Below are positions 27,713 to 38,500 of a stretch of DNA of 64,000 bases, one piece after another. This DNA is from Halomonas sp. QHL1 (GTDB taxonomy: Bacteria > Pseudomonadota > Gammaproteobacteria > Pseudomonadales > Halomonadaceae). The notes below the pieces were generated by a model that was not told where the DNA came from, searched no databases, and saw nothing but the letters and a program-made list of their open reading frames with translations. How positions within the stretch are numbered: position 1 is the stretch's first letter; every line of letters begins with the position of its first letter. The stretch is from the NCBI RefSeq assembly GCF_001882345.1, contig NZ_MINL01000001.1, forward strand, positions 2,379,705 through 2,443,704. Reading direction: 5' to 3'. The translations under genes were made by a program, and so were the position numbers.

Positions 27713-29215
27713 TTATTCGTTGTCTTTCCACATTTGCATGGGAAAGGTCTCGTTGGCGTAGCTGACAGCGCAGTCGGCCATATCGGTAGCGCCCTGCTCA
27801 CACAGCACTTCGGGCATATCGTAAAGGCTGCCATCTTCACAACTGGCCTGCCCTTGGCTTTGTATCGAAAGCGAGCCGTCTTGCATTGCCGCCTCTATCG
27901 GGCCGGTGCAGGTAACGCCACCCTGGTCACCAGCATGGCGCAGCTGTACTTGCCCCTTGCCCTGCTCAAATGCGTAGGAAACGCGCAACGGCCGCCCCGT
28001 CTCGCTATCCATGACGCCTGCCGCACGCCAGTTACCGTTCATGAAAGTGGCTGGACCATCCTCAGTCTGGGGGGGAATATTAAGTGGCTCGAATGTTGTT
28101 GAAGGTGATGCCTCGGCATTCGCTGGCAACGTCTCTTGCCCCAGTTCGGGCGGTGCCACCGGCGCCTCAGCCAGGTTTCCCTCGATCGGTAGTTCGGAAG
28201 GAGCTATATCCGCTGGCAATTCACTTGCCGGATCACCGATTTCAGGCAACGCAGGTATTCCTTCAGGCAAGCCCGTCTTCGGCATGCCAAGATCTGGCGC
28301 TCCGCCATCAAGTGCCATCCCACTGCTTGCAGCGCCGCCCCACCAATGCGGATTGGAAAGATCCGGTAAGGAGGTAGCAGGGAAATTCAGAGTCGGTAAC
28401 GTAGGCATGCGCAGGTTGTTCAGGCTTACCTCAGGCACCTGGAAATCAGGAGCTTGAAAATTGCCAGACCCAACCACAGGCAGGTTGGCTTGTGGCGCGC
28501 AACTGCGCAGACCAAAAAAGGCCAACAAGAGCAGCAACAATAACAACAGGAGGGCTAGTGGCCACCAGCGTCGCCACCAGGGGCGGCGTTCCTCCAATAC
28601 GGATTCCGGTTCGATGACGGGTCCAACCGGGGTGGCTTCTGCAAGCGGCATTGCCGACTTCGGGACTGGCGCTGGCACTGGTTCGGCAGCTGGATCTTGC
28701 GGATAAAGGAAATGTAAGGGGTCGGTAGTACGCTTGGCATCGGGATGCTCAAACCCCCAAAAGGTAAGCACTGGCGTGCCATTGACGAGATAAACATAAT
28801 CCTGGTCGGGAATTCGAATGACTTGCTTAAGTAATTTGGCCAGTACGCCCCGGTCATTATGAGCCCCCTCTGCTTTGGCCAACGAAGAATCGCTGAAGCT
28901 ATCAAGAAAGGTTTCAAAGTGACGCAACTCCTGCCGAGCGGGCGCTCGTTCTTCTTCACTAGCGGCACTCCAGGGAATGACATCGCCTTCCATTCCGCTA
29001 TACCAGTCCAGTAGCTCGCCCTGCTGATCGCTCTGGGGAATCGCTAGATGCCGCTCCATACGCGGGAAGTCAGGTTCTTGCGTCTGGCGCCGCTTACGCG
29101 CTTCACGACGAATGGATTCACGAAGCTGAAGAGCCGAACGAAAAACTGGCTGCCCGGTCTCCCCCAATGCTGAAAACTGCTCACTCTTACCGCTGCGTAG
29201 CAATGCGCCCTGCAT
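27713..29215 (-). CDS. srfA: SrfA family single-pass membrane protein
   Basis: This 500-residue protein is the first gene of the cluster. An N-terminal cytoplasmic part (~1-175) includes the domain shared with the VWA gene at 12602 (LLDWYSGMEGDV..., VYLVNGTPVLTFWG). An arginine/tryptophan-rich stretch and a leucine-run transmembrane helix (219-234) follow. The periplasmic region has ~150 residues of Pro/Leu-rich low complexity, then a ~110-residue C-terminal domain with six cysteines (TCTG, ASCED, VLCEQ, DCAV) and repeated CxDGSLYDMPE-like motifs. By order and size it corresponds to srfA of srfABC. Ribosome site AGGGA lies 7 bases upstream. No known catalytic motif. Confidence 0.82.
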   Translation of the reverse strand: MQGALLRSGKSEQFSALGETGQPVFRSALQLRESIRREARKRRQTQEPDFPRMERHLAIPQSDQQGELLDWYSGMEGDVIPWSAASEEERAPARQELRHFETFLDSFSDSSLAKAEGAHNDRGVLAKLLKQVIRIPDQDYVYLVNGTPVLTFWGFEHPDAKRTTDPLHFLYPQDPAAEPVPAPVPKSAMPLAEATPVGPVIEPESVLEERRPWWRRWWPLALLLLLLLLLLAFFGLRSCAPQANLPVVGSGNFQAPDFQVPEVSLNNLRMPTLPTLNFPATSLPDLSNPHWWGGAASSGMALDGGAPDLGMPKTGLPEGIPALPEIGDPASELPADIAPSELPIEGNLAEAPVAPPELGQETLPANAEASPSTTFEPLNIPPQTEDGPATFMNGNWRAAGVMDSETGRPLRVSYAFEQGKGQVQLRHAGDQGGVTCTGPIEAAMQDGSLSIQSQGQASCEDGSLYDMPEVLCEQGATDMADCAVSYANETFPMQMWKDNE

Positions 29216-30403
29216 GCCTGTTCCCTAGATTTTTTATCATTCAGCACTTTTTGGCACTGATGATTAGAATAGGATATGTATCTTTCAGAAATAGATTGGC
29301 TAAGCGATGCCTTTTTAAGACACTCTTTTCAAATAGCCCAACAGATTTTTATAATTTTCACCCTTTACAAACTCTATATTTTTAACCTTCAAGACGTAAT
29401 TTATTGGAACGCTGCAATATTTGTCAGAACAGCTCTCTACTGCCTAAGACTTTTTTATGAATCGCCAATATATTACCTAATCCTATTTAGTAAATAAACA
29501 GTCTTTTTTAGAAGTTTTCTAATCCAACAAAATAGGGGGAAGCAAAGTACCCACCGAAGGGGCCTATGGGGTCACATGCGTACATCTAGAGCGTCTTCAT
29601 CATCGATCAAGAGCATTATGATTGTTTCACACATATCTAATTCGAAACTGTGGGCATCGAAGGAGCTAGCTTGGGCTAGCAATACGCCAAGCAATAAAAA
29701 ACATTCAAATATACACAAAAAAACAAAATACTTACATGAAAACACAAACATTTTATCGAAACAGCCTACCTTTTATGCGTCAATTTATTTATGTTCATCT
29801 ATAAATATTATATTATTTACTTTATAAATTTAAGAATACCTAGGAAAAATTCAGAGAATTAAATGCCGCTACTCGCTTAACTCACCATCGCTTGCTGCGA
29901 TCGATTATCATTTCATGCACTACTGCCGTTCTTAAAGACTGTGTTACGTTGCCCGGTTTTGGCGACTCAATAGGAAATCAGAAAACGCTATGAGCTCGTA
30001 ATCAATCATCTTTCCACCACATGTTTATTGCAAATGGACATGTGGTGGAAAGATGAATCGCCACCGCATTTCTATGTAGCAGTTAATACGCACTGCTTCA
30101 GAAGACTCTACGTTACTAAATAGCTCTTAGCTGGAAAAATCGCTTTTAATGGCTGAAGTTTTTAGCCTATTTGTTAAAATTATCTTCTAGCTTATTCTTC
30201 CTAATAATTTCATACTATCTTTCTTGAATGTGATCAAAATATTCATTAATTTTACTAAACAATAATTACATTAGAAATTAAACAGTTTTACATTTAAATA
30301 AATTACCTAACGATTAATATTGAAACCACCAACTAATAGCTACCGTTTATTAACCGTTTACTTCTTTTCTAAAAATTCAAAATAAAAGTAGGCAGGAGTA
30401 ATG
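29216..30403. other. AT-rich non-coding stretch upstream of srfA
   Basis: This is a 1.2-kb AT-rich region. It should hold the srfA promoter (leftward) in its left part. Short ORFs at 29276-29497 and 29576-29827 lack ribosome sites and have low-complexity translations, so I do not call genes. Features seen: a GCTAGC inverted pair near 29668, the strong 19-bp palindrome at 30006-30056, and from about 30339 the diverged edge of the gdhA repeat. Base composition differs sharply from the GC-richer genes around it, supporting foreign or decayed DNA. Confidence 0.6.
30006..30056. repeat. Perfect 19-bp inverted repeat with a 13-base loop
   Basis: The left arm 30006-30024 (TCATCTTTCCACCACATGT) pairs perfectly with 30038-30056. 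There is no T run on either side and no gene ends nearby, so it is not an obvious terminator. It could be a mobile-element end, a MITE remnant or a regulator site. Confidence 0.85.
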
Positions 30404-30529
30404 CTTTAGTCTAAATTTTCCATCATATTTATCCATACCGAACCTGCATAGGCTATGCACAGAAGCATGCTGCCAGTTAAATATTCCAACGCTCTGGCCA
30501 GCCAATACTCTGTTGAATAACTATGATGA

Positions 30530-31880
<1,351 letters not shown>

Positions 31881-31921
31881 TCGTCTTTATTTTATAAATC
31901 GCTTATACTTTAAAAGCACGC

Positions 31922-31954
31922 AGTCCTTCCTTTATTGGAAAGGGCTGTTTTTTA
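31922..31954 (+). terminator. Terminator after gdhA copy 2
   Basis: Same position as the copy-1 terminator, but a G-to-A change leaves a bulged stem (AGTCCTT with AAGGGCT) before the T run, so it should be weaker. Confidence 0.65.
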
Positions 31955-31990
31955 TTGGTTTAAACTAATTACTTACTAGGGAGCATCATT

Positions 31991-32404
31991 ATGGGACAAC
32001 GTCCTGCCATTATTATTAATCGTCTCGATGCCGAGCGTCTCCAGCGCTTGATTGACAATGCATCCGCTAAAGACATGGCCGTGGCTCAGTTACTTGAGGA
32101 AGAGCTATCAAGAGGCGAAGTTTGCGACCCCGAGGATATTCCGGATGACGTGGTCAGTATGAATAGCCAGGTTCGCTTCACCGACCTCACCCGCGGACTT
32201 AAGATGATTCGAACCTTGGTCTATCCGCACTCCCTGGAAAGCGTAGCGGATGGCATTTCGGTCATGGCGCCCATTGGCGCGGCACTGATCGGCCTCAAAG
32301 TGGGCGACATCATCGAATGGCCGCTGCCGAATAATACCGAAACACGGCTGCGTATCGACGCTATTTATTGGCAGCCCGAGCGCGAAAAGCAGTTTCACCG
32401 ATAG
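31991..32404 (+). CDS. rnk: Rnk-like regulator of nucleoside diphosphate kinase (copy 2)
   Basis: This intact 137-residue copy is identical to the protein at 3445 except for a lysine-to-glutamate change (NNTETRLRI). It has the same ribosome site and domain layout (N-terminal helices, C-terminal GreA/GreB-type domain). The stop codon differs (TAG instead of TAA) because the duplicated segment ends exactly here. Both copies could be expressed; this one lies behind the weakened gdhA2 terminator. Confidence 0.88.
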   Translation: MGQRPAIIINRLDAERLQRLIDNASAKDMAVAQLLEEELSRGEVCDPEDIPDDVVSMNSQVRFTDLTRGLKMIRTLVYPHSLESVADGISVMAPIGAALIGLKVGDIIEWPLPNNTETRLRIDAIYWQPEREKQFHR

Positions 32405-32465
32405 GTTGCGGTAGAGAGAGCTGGCTCCGCTAGCTCATGATGAACAGCAAATACTGCTTGGGTTA

Positions 32466-32806
32466 CTAACTCACCGTAATGACGCGGCACTTCGCTGAAT
32501 AGCTCACCTTGTGCGAGACGCTACCAATCACAACACCAGCCAAGTCACTTAAACCTCGACTTCCCATCACAATAGTATCAACGTTATAGGTATTAGCGGT
32601 GTCTAAAATGACACGAACCGGATCACCTTGAGTAAGCAGCTTTTCAGTATGCTGAACGCCTTCTTCTTGCGCTGAACTAAACGCCTGTACCAGCAATTGC
32701 TCGCCCGATTTCTCTCGCTCAGCGAGGTTAGCGCTGGCATCAATAGCACCAATGCCCCATACCAGCGTGGTCGTATAGGCAAGCGTTTCTGGCACATGTA
32801 AAAGAT
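32466..32806 (-). pseudogene. Universal stress protein, 5' end removed by insertion sequence
   Basis: About 113 codons of a UspA-family protein remain. They begin HLLHVPETLAYTTTLVWG, which corresponds to the end of the second beta strand, and include the nucleotide-binding motif GSRGLSDLAGVVIGSVSHKV. The first ~40 residues and the start codon are gone: the frame runs straight into the inverted repeat of the ISL3-family element at 32807. The missing 5' part is not on the other side of the element. A GTG at 32795 could start a fragment but would not give a functional fold. Confidence 0.88.
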
Positions 32807-34096
32807 GGCTCTTCGACGTTGGGTGTGGAATGGCACCCAGATTCTAACGCTCGGCCTGGGCTTGGAAGCGCCCTGGATCCTCAAGGACCAGCACCTGGAT
32901 ACCGCCGTGTCGCCCCACCGCCTGGATCTCTATGTCGAGGCGGAGCGCGGCAGTCTCTATCCCTGCCCGGAATGTGGTAAGGCCTGCCAAGCTCATGACT
33001 TTGCCGACAAAACCTGGCGGCATCTGAACTTCTTTCAGCATCACTGTTATCTGCATGCTCGCGTGCCGCGCACGAAGTGTCCTGAACATGGCATCAAACG
33101 CATAGAGGTGCCCTGGGCGCGGCCGCGCAGCGACTTCACGCTGCTGTTCGAGCAAGCGGCCATGTCACTGGTCAAGGAGATGCCGGTGCTGGCCGTCTCC
33201 CGGCTGCTGGAGATTTCCGACAAACGACTATGGCGCATCGTGCATCACTACGTGGGCCGCATGCTGGGGGAACTGGACGTGTCCAATGTGGCGACTGTCG
33301 GCGTGGATGAAACCGCGTCCCGGCGCGGTCATCGCTACGTCACGGTGTTCCTCGATATGCAGCGCAAGCGGGAACCGGTTATCTTTGCCGTGCCAGGCTG
33401 CGGCAAGGACGCCATCAAGGCTTTCAGCGCCTTCCTGGCGGCCCATGGCGGCGATACGGACAATGTGGTCGAGGTCGTCTGTGACATGTCGCCAGCCTTC
33501 CTCAGCGGCGTGACCGAGTACCTTCCCAAGGCCGAGGTAACGGTCGACTGGTTCCATATCGTGCAGACCTTCACCAAGCGGCTGGACGAGGCACGCAAGA
33601 AAGAGCGCCGCGAGCAGGGACACCCCAAGTCGCTACGCTGGGCACTGATGAAGAACCTGGACAACGAGAACCTGACACCCAAACAGCTGGTGGCGCTCCA
33701 GGAGCTGGTGGCCGATCAGAGCGCCACTGCCGATGCCTGGGTAATAAAGGAGAAGCTACGCTGGATCCAGAAAGCACCGACGCCCAGAGCGGCTCGATGG
33801 CGCATCACGAATTACCTCAAGGTCATGCAGGCGGCGGTTTCTGAAAAGCCACTACTGAAGCCGATGGGGAAGGCCCTGGCAACGCTTGAGCGGCACGCCG
33901 ACGCAGTGATCAGACGCTGGCACTCGGAACTGACGAACGCAAGACTGGAAGGGATGAACGGCCTGTTTCAGGCGGCACGGTCACGCGCACGTGGCTATCG
34001 GAACGAGGCTAACTTCATCGCCATGATCTACCTGATTGGCAGCCCGGTGGGCCGCCTGTTCGATCAGGCCAAATCCACATGAAGTGACGAAGAACC
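32807..34096 (+). mobile_element. ISL3-family insertion sequence
   Basis: The element is bounded by imperfect inverted repeats beginning GGCTCTTCG (left, 32807) and GGTTCTTCG (right end, read in reverse from 34096), matching over roughly 16 of 28 positions including a TGTGGA block. It contains one transposase gene. The 8-bp flanks (TAAAAGAT left, TTTTTTTA right) do not match, so no target duplication is visible. GC content is clearly higher than in the flanks. Confidence 0.85.
32823..34082 (+). CDS. ISL3-family transposase
   Basis: This is a DDE-type transposase of about 419 residues. The N-terminal zinc-finger region (CPECGKACQAHDF, then RTKCPEHG) binds the inverted repeats. The catalytic core shows the first aspartate in VGVDETASRRGHRY, the second in VVCDMSPAFLSG and the glutamate in ARLEGMNGLFQAARSRARG, a signature of ISL3. 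The frame is open from ATG 32805, but that codon lies partly outside the element, so I prefer GTG 32823 just inside it; the true start is uncertain. The protein appears complete, so the element may still be active. Confidence 0.9.
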   Translation: MWNGTQILTLGLGLEAPWILKDQHLDTAVSPHRLDLYVEAERGSLYPCPECGKACQAHDFADKTWRHLNFFQHHCYLHARVPRTKCPEHGIKRIEVPWARPRSDFTLLFEQAAMSLVKEMPVLAVSRLLEISDKRLWRIVHHYVGRMLGELDVSNVATVGVDETASRRGHRYVTVFLDMQRKREPVIFAVPGCGKDAIKAFSAFLAAHGGDTDNVVEVVCDMSPAFLSGVTEYLPKAEVTVDWFHIVQTFTKRLDEARKKERREQGHPKSLRWALMKNLDNENLTPKQLVALQELVADQSATADAWVIKEKLRWIQKAPTPRAARWRITNYLKVMQAAVSEKPLLKPMGKALATLERHADAVIRRWHSELTNARLEGMNGLFQAARSRARGYRNEANFIAMIYLIGSPVGRLFDQAKST

Positions 34097-34147
34097 TTTT
34101 TTTATGATTCAATTCATCGTCGGAACTCAATCATCTGAATTTAAATA

Positions 34148-34179
34148 CAATATGCAACACAAGAATGTGCTGCATATTG
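34148..34179 (-). terminator. Hairpin downstream of hglS
   Basis: A 13-bp stem with one wobble pair (34148-34160 with 34167-34179) has a 6-base loop, 16 bp after the hglS stop. On the minus strand it is followed by an AT-rich, modest T tract. It is a likely but weak terminator for the hglS operon. Confidence 0.6.
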
Positions 34180-34194
34180 ATTATAAATGAAGGA

Positions 34195-35556
34195 TTAGCC
34201 GTTTAAACTTATTAACACCTTCGCTTTAGAGGCGTTTTCTCGTTCTGCATAGAGCGATAGTTCATCTGTTACTTGAGCACCCAGCGCTTCTTCAAAGGCA
34301 TCGCGATTAGCATTCCCGGCATAAGTTTCGCTCTCCGAGCCACCCAGGTTCGACTGGAAAATACCCGCCGCACTGACTGGTAAAAAGTCTTCATAAGTAA
34401 TCGGCTGTGCTTCCACCAGGCCCTGTGCGATTAACGCATTAATATCGGCACTACCATCACCTTTAGCGACCTGCCCTTTCTCAGTCAGATGATAGTGAAA
34501 ATACGCTAACGCCTCACAGCGCATTGCCTCGTCGTTATCCGGGAACTTGGCAAATACGTTTTTCATAACCGTTTGGTGGGCGTCGTTATCCAGTCCTGCA
34601 GTTTGCTTGCGACCTTCATTAAGCAACTGGTCGTAAAGCGCACGACCTTTCGGCGTTAGCGCTACACCACGCTGCTCAATTTCACCAAAACGAGCGGTGT
34701 GGGTGCCTTGCGCATCACCGGCAAAGCGAATTGATTCTTCTAATGCTTTAAAGCTGGTTTGGCGGAGCAAAATGGGGCACTCACGGCGCGGCGGCCCTTC
34801 AATGACGGCTTTAGGGTTCATGCCCATATCCGGCATGCGGCGCTGTACTTCATCAATATCCAGGGTGCGCGGTGTCAAGTGATTAATATGCGGCCCACGG
34901 AAGCAGACCACATCAGCAATCAAACGGTGCTCATCATGAAGCGCATGATAAGTATTCAAATCGACCGTCGCATCCTGGTGCCAACGGAAGGTTTCCAGGG
35001 CTTCTTTTACGAACTGGTCGGCCTCTTCGCTGGTTAATCCACCCTGAGTTTCATGACGCTCGATAAGCTCGCGCGCCCCTGGGGTAAAAATATCGCGCTT
35101 CGACAGAATTTCTTCTGAACGCTGGCGCAGTGCATCGCTTTCAATGAGTTCTAAACGCAGTAGCGAGGTAAAAACTCGAAAAGGGTTCATCGCCAGCGCG
35201 TCATCTTCGATGGGCCGAAAGGCGGTTGAGTGAACCGGCACTCCCGCTTCAGAAAGATCGTAATAACCGACCGGGTACATACCCATGACGGCAAACAGGC
35301 GGCGCAACATGGAAAGCTCTGCAGCGGTTCCCACGCGTATGGCCCCGTGGCGCTCTACACTCAAACGAGCCAATTCACCCTGCGCTTCCAGGCGGCGATG
35401 CAGTTCAGGCTGCCGGCTAAGCATTTCTTGGTTAACGCGCTCGACAAGTTCAAGCAGCGTGCCGTACTGCGGCACTTCGGCTTGATACATGGCCGACATA
35501 GCTTTAGAGAAACGGTCGCGAACATCATTGGTTGAAAGCTGGTTCGGTTGGGTCAT
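34195..35556 (-). CDS. hglS: 2-oxoadipate dioxygenase/decarboxylase (HglS/YdcJ, DUF1338 family)
   Basis: This 453-residue cytoplasmic Fe(II) enzyme has the YdcJ/HglS sequence pattern. An N-terminal helical part is followed by a VOC-like core with VERHGAIRVGTAAELSML, YYDLSEAGVPVHSTAFRP, and HINHLTPRTLDIDEVQ, which contribute the conserved histidines. In the lysine pathway HglS converts 2-oxoadipate to D-2-hydroxyglutarate. It is the last gene of a three-gene operon. Its start overlaps the 3' end of the YdiJ-type D-2-hydroxyglutarate dehydrogenase by 32 bp, which supports this assignment because the next enzyme consumes its product. Confidence 0.92.
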   Translation of the reverse strand: MTQPNQLSTNDVRDRFSKAMSAMYQAEVPQYGTLLELVERVNQEMLSRQPELHRRLEAQGELARLSVERHGAIRVGTAAELSMLRRLFAVMGMYPVGYYDLSEAGVPVHSTAFRPIEDDALAMNPFRVFTSLLRLELIESDALRQRSEEILSKRDIFTPGARELIERHETQGGLTSEEADQFVKEALETFRWHQDATVDLNTYHALHDEHRLIADVVCFRGPHINHLTPRTLDIDEVQRRMPDMGMNPKAVIEGPPRRECPILLRQTSFKALEESIRFAGDAQGTHTARFGEIEQRGVALTPKGRALYDQLLNEGRKQTAGLDNDAHQTVMKNVFAKFPDNDEAMRCEALAYFHYHLTEKGQVAKGDGSADINALIAQGLVEAQPITYEDFLPVSAAGIFQSNLGGSESETYAGNANRDAFEEALGAQVTDELSLYAERENASKAKVLISLNG

Positions 35557-38500
35557 TTCGTTGCCCTCTCTTACATATATTGTTGGGATAAGGATGAGAT
35601 ACCGACTTCAATAGCGCCAATAGCGCTTGAATAGGATGGGCCAGAGCTTCCGCTGAGTAGCGCTTTACCTGGCTGCGGCAGGAATAGCCCGTGGCTAGCA
35701 ACTTGCCTGCGTTCTCCTCTGCCTCCACCTGGGGCTGCCACGACTGGGCGTAGATAGTTTTGGACGTGGCGGCGTTGCGGGTTTCGTGGCCATAGGTACC
35801 TGACATACCACAGCAGCCGGTGGCCATCAGCTCAAGCTCTAACCCAAACGCCGCAAACACCTGCTGCCATGCTTTAGGGCTACCTGGTGCGTTGGTTTTC
35901 TCGGTGCAATGGGAGAGCAGCTTAAAGCCTGGGTCGGTAAGCTTAAGCTGGTTGGGCGCTAGCGTGTTAATACGGGTCGCCAGCCACTCCTGCAGCATCA
36001 GCACCTCCGGCACCGCCTCATTGCCTAACGCTTTGATGTACTCCTGGCGATAGGTGAGCGTCATCGCCGGGTCGATGCCCACCATGGGGATATCAAAACG
36101 GGCCAGCGTGCGAAGACGCTCGGCCTGCTTGGCGGCGGTGCGTTCAAAGGCGCCTAAGAAGCCCTGCACCTGGAGGGGTTTGCCGTTCGCCGAATAGGGC
36201 ATCACGAATACGCGTAGATTGAGACGCGAGAGTAGCTCTACCACGTCCATCACCAGCTTGGCTTCAAAGTGGGTGGTGAAGGCGTCCTGCACAATAATCA
36301 CGCTGTTAGCGCGCTGCTGTTCGGTTAACAGGGCCAGCGAGAGCGGCGTTGCCTCGGCGACGCCCCAGGCGTTGAGCTGTTTTTTGACGCTGGCTCGTGA
36401 AAGCGCCGGTGAATCGCTCATGCCCAAGGTTCGGCGCATCAGTTGCTCTACCCAGCGCTGGCCAATCACTGCGTTATACAGCGGCGCAGCCTTGGCCAGG
36501 GCGGGCAGCATAAATTCAGTGCCGCCAATCACGTAATCGCGAATCGGGCGCAGGTAGCGGCCATGGTAGACCTCCAAGAACTGCGAACGAAACTGGGGGA
36601 CGTTGACCTTAACCGGGCACTGCCCCGCGCAGGACTTACACGCCAAACAGCCCGCCATGGCGTCATACACTTCGTGGGAGTAGTCGTGGTACTGCTGGCG
36701 ACTTAGGGTGTTCGCCACCCGTAGCGGAAAGCTTTTAATAAAGCCCCAGCCGCCTTCGGCTTTCTTCTTACGAGACTCCTCAACGACGTCGATCCCCGCC
36801 TGGGTCTGCAGCCGCAGCCACTCACGGATCAAGCTGGCGCGGCCTTTGGGCGAGTGGCGTCGATCCCGCGTCGCCTTCCAGGAAGGGCACATGGGGTCAT
36901 CAAGGTCGTAGTTGTAGCAGGCGCCGTTACCGTTGCAGTACACCGCGGCGTCGTAGGCCTGCCAGGCACGCTCGTCGATGGCGCGGTCAAACTGGCCGCG
37001 CATGGGCACGCCATCAACCTTCAACAGATCGGGGTCGCTATCTTTGGCGATTAGCTCGCCGCTTTCGGCGGGCGAAGCGATCTTGCCAGGGTTGAGCTGG
37101 TTATAGGGGTCGAAAGCGGCTTTTACCCGCTGTAGGCTGGGATAGAGTTCGCCAAAGAACTTAGGCGAATATTCGGAGCGTACGCCCTTGCCGTGTTCGC
37201 CCCACAGCAGGCCGCCATATTTCTGGGTCAGCACCGCCACTTCATCGGACACCGCGCGAATCAGTTTTTCCTGCTCGGGATCCTTCATATCGATGGCGGG
37301 GCGCACGTGCAGTACGCCAGCGTCGACATGGCCAAACATGCCGTAGGAGAGCCCTCGGGCATCCAGGTCGGCGCGGAACTCGGCGATAAAGTCCGCCAAG
37401 TGCTCCGGCGGCACGGCGGTGTCTTCCACAAACGGGATCGGCCGTTTCTCGCCCTGCACATTGCCGAGCAAACCCACCGAGCGTTTGCGCATACCGTAGA
37501 CTTTCTGGATCTGACTGCGCCCCTCTGCCAGGGTGTAACCCAGCCGCTCTACGGTGGTGTCTTGGCTTAGGTGTTCGGTAAAGGCGCGCACTCGTTCGGC
37601 GAGGGCGCTCTCATCGTCGTCATTAAATTCGATCAGGTTAATGCCGCGAATCGCCGTGTTAGCGGTCGCCGGGAAGAACTCCGCCACGCTGTCCCAGACG
37701 AAGTCCTCCATGGCCAGCTGTAGCACGGTGTCGTCGATGGTTTCAATAGAAGTGGGGCGCAGCGCCTGCGGCTGGGGTTGTAGCGCCTGCGGCTGGTTTT
37801 GTGAAGAGCTAGCGGCCATCAGCGCTTTGGCATCCCGCAACGCATCCATAAAGCTGGTATAGCGCACATTGACCAGGGTGGAGTGCTTGGGAATTGGCAG
37901 CACGTTCAGCACCGCTTCGTTCAAAAAGCCCAGCGAACCTTCCGAGCCGCACAGCAGGCTGTTGAGGTTGAGCTGCCCCTCGCAATCGCGCAGGTGGGCC
38001 AAGTCGTAGCCGGTCAAGCAGCGGTTGAGCGGCGGGAACTTGACTGCAATCAAGTCGCGCTGCTGGTCGATAATGTCGGCGGCGGTGGTATGCACGCGGC
38101 CCAGAATACCTTCCTGTTGGCACTCAGCCTGCTCTTCATCCTGCGTTAACGCACGGCTATGCAGGTGCTTTCCGCCGATCAGAATGGTATCGAGCTCCAG
38201 CACATGATCACGGGTTTTGCCGTATTCGCAGCTGCCCTGGCCGCTGGCATCGGTAGAGATCATGCCGCCAATAGTGGCGCGGTTGGAGGTCGAAAGCTCC
38301 GGAGCGAAAAACAGCCCATGAGGCTTGAGCGCAGCGTTAAGTTGATCCTTGATTACTCCGGCTTGAACGCGCACCCGTCGTGCTTCCACATCGATCTCAA
38401 TGATCTGGTTCATATGGCGGGAGACATCCACCACGATGCCGTCGGTGAGCGACTGACCGTTGGTGCCGGTACCGCCGCCTCTAGGGGTTAACACAATACC

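Noticed and set aside
12050..29215. Type VI secretion locus
   Set aside because: No TssB/TssC sheath, Hcp, VgrG, ClpV or baseplate genes are present; only the TagQRST/PpkA-like sensory genes match.
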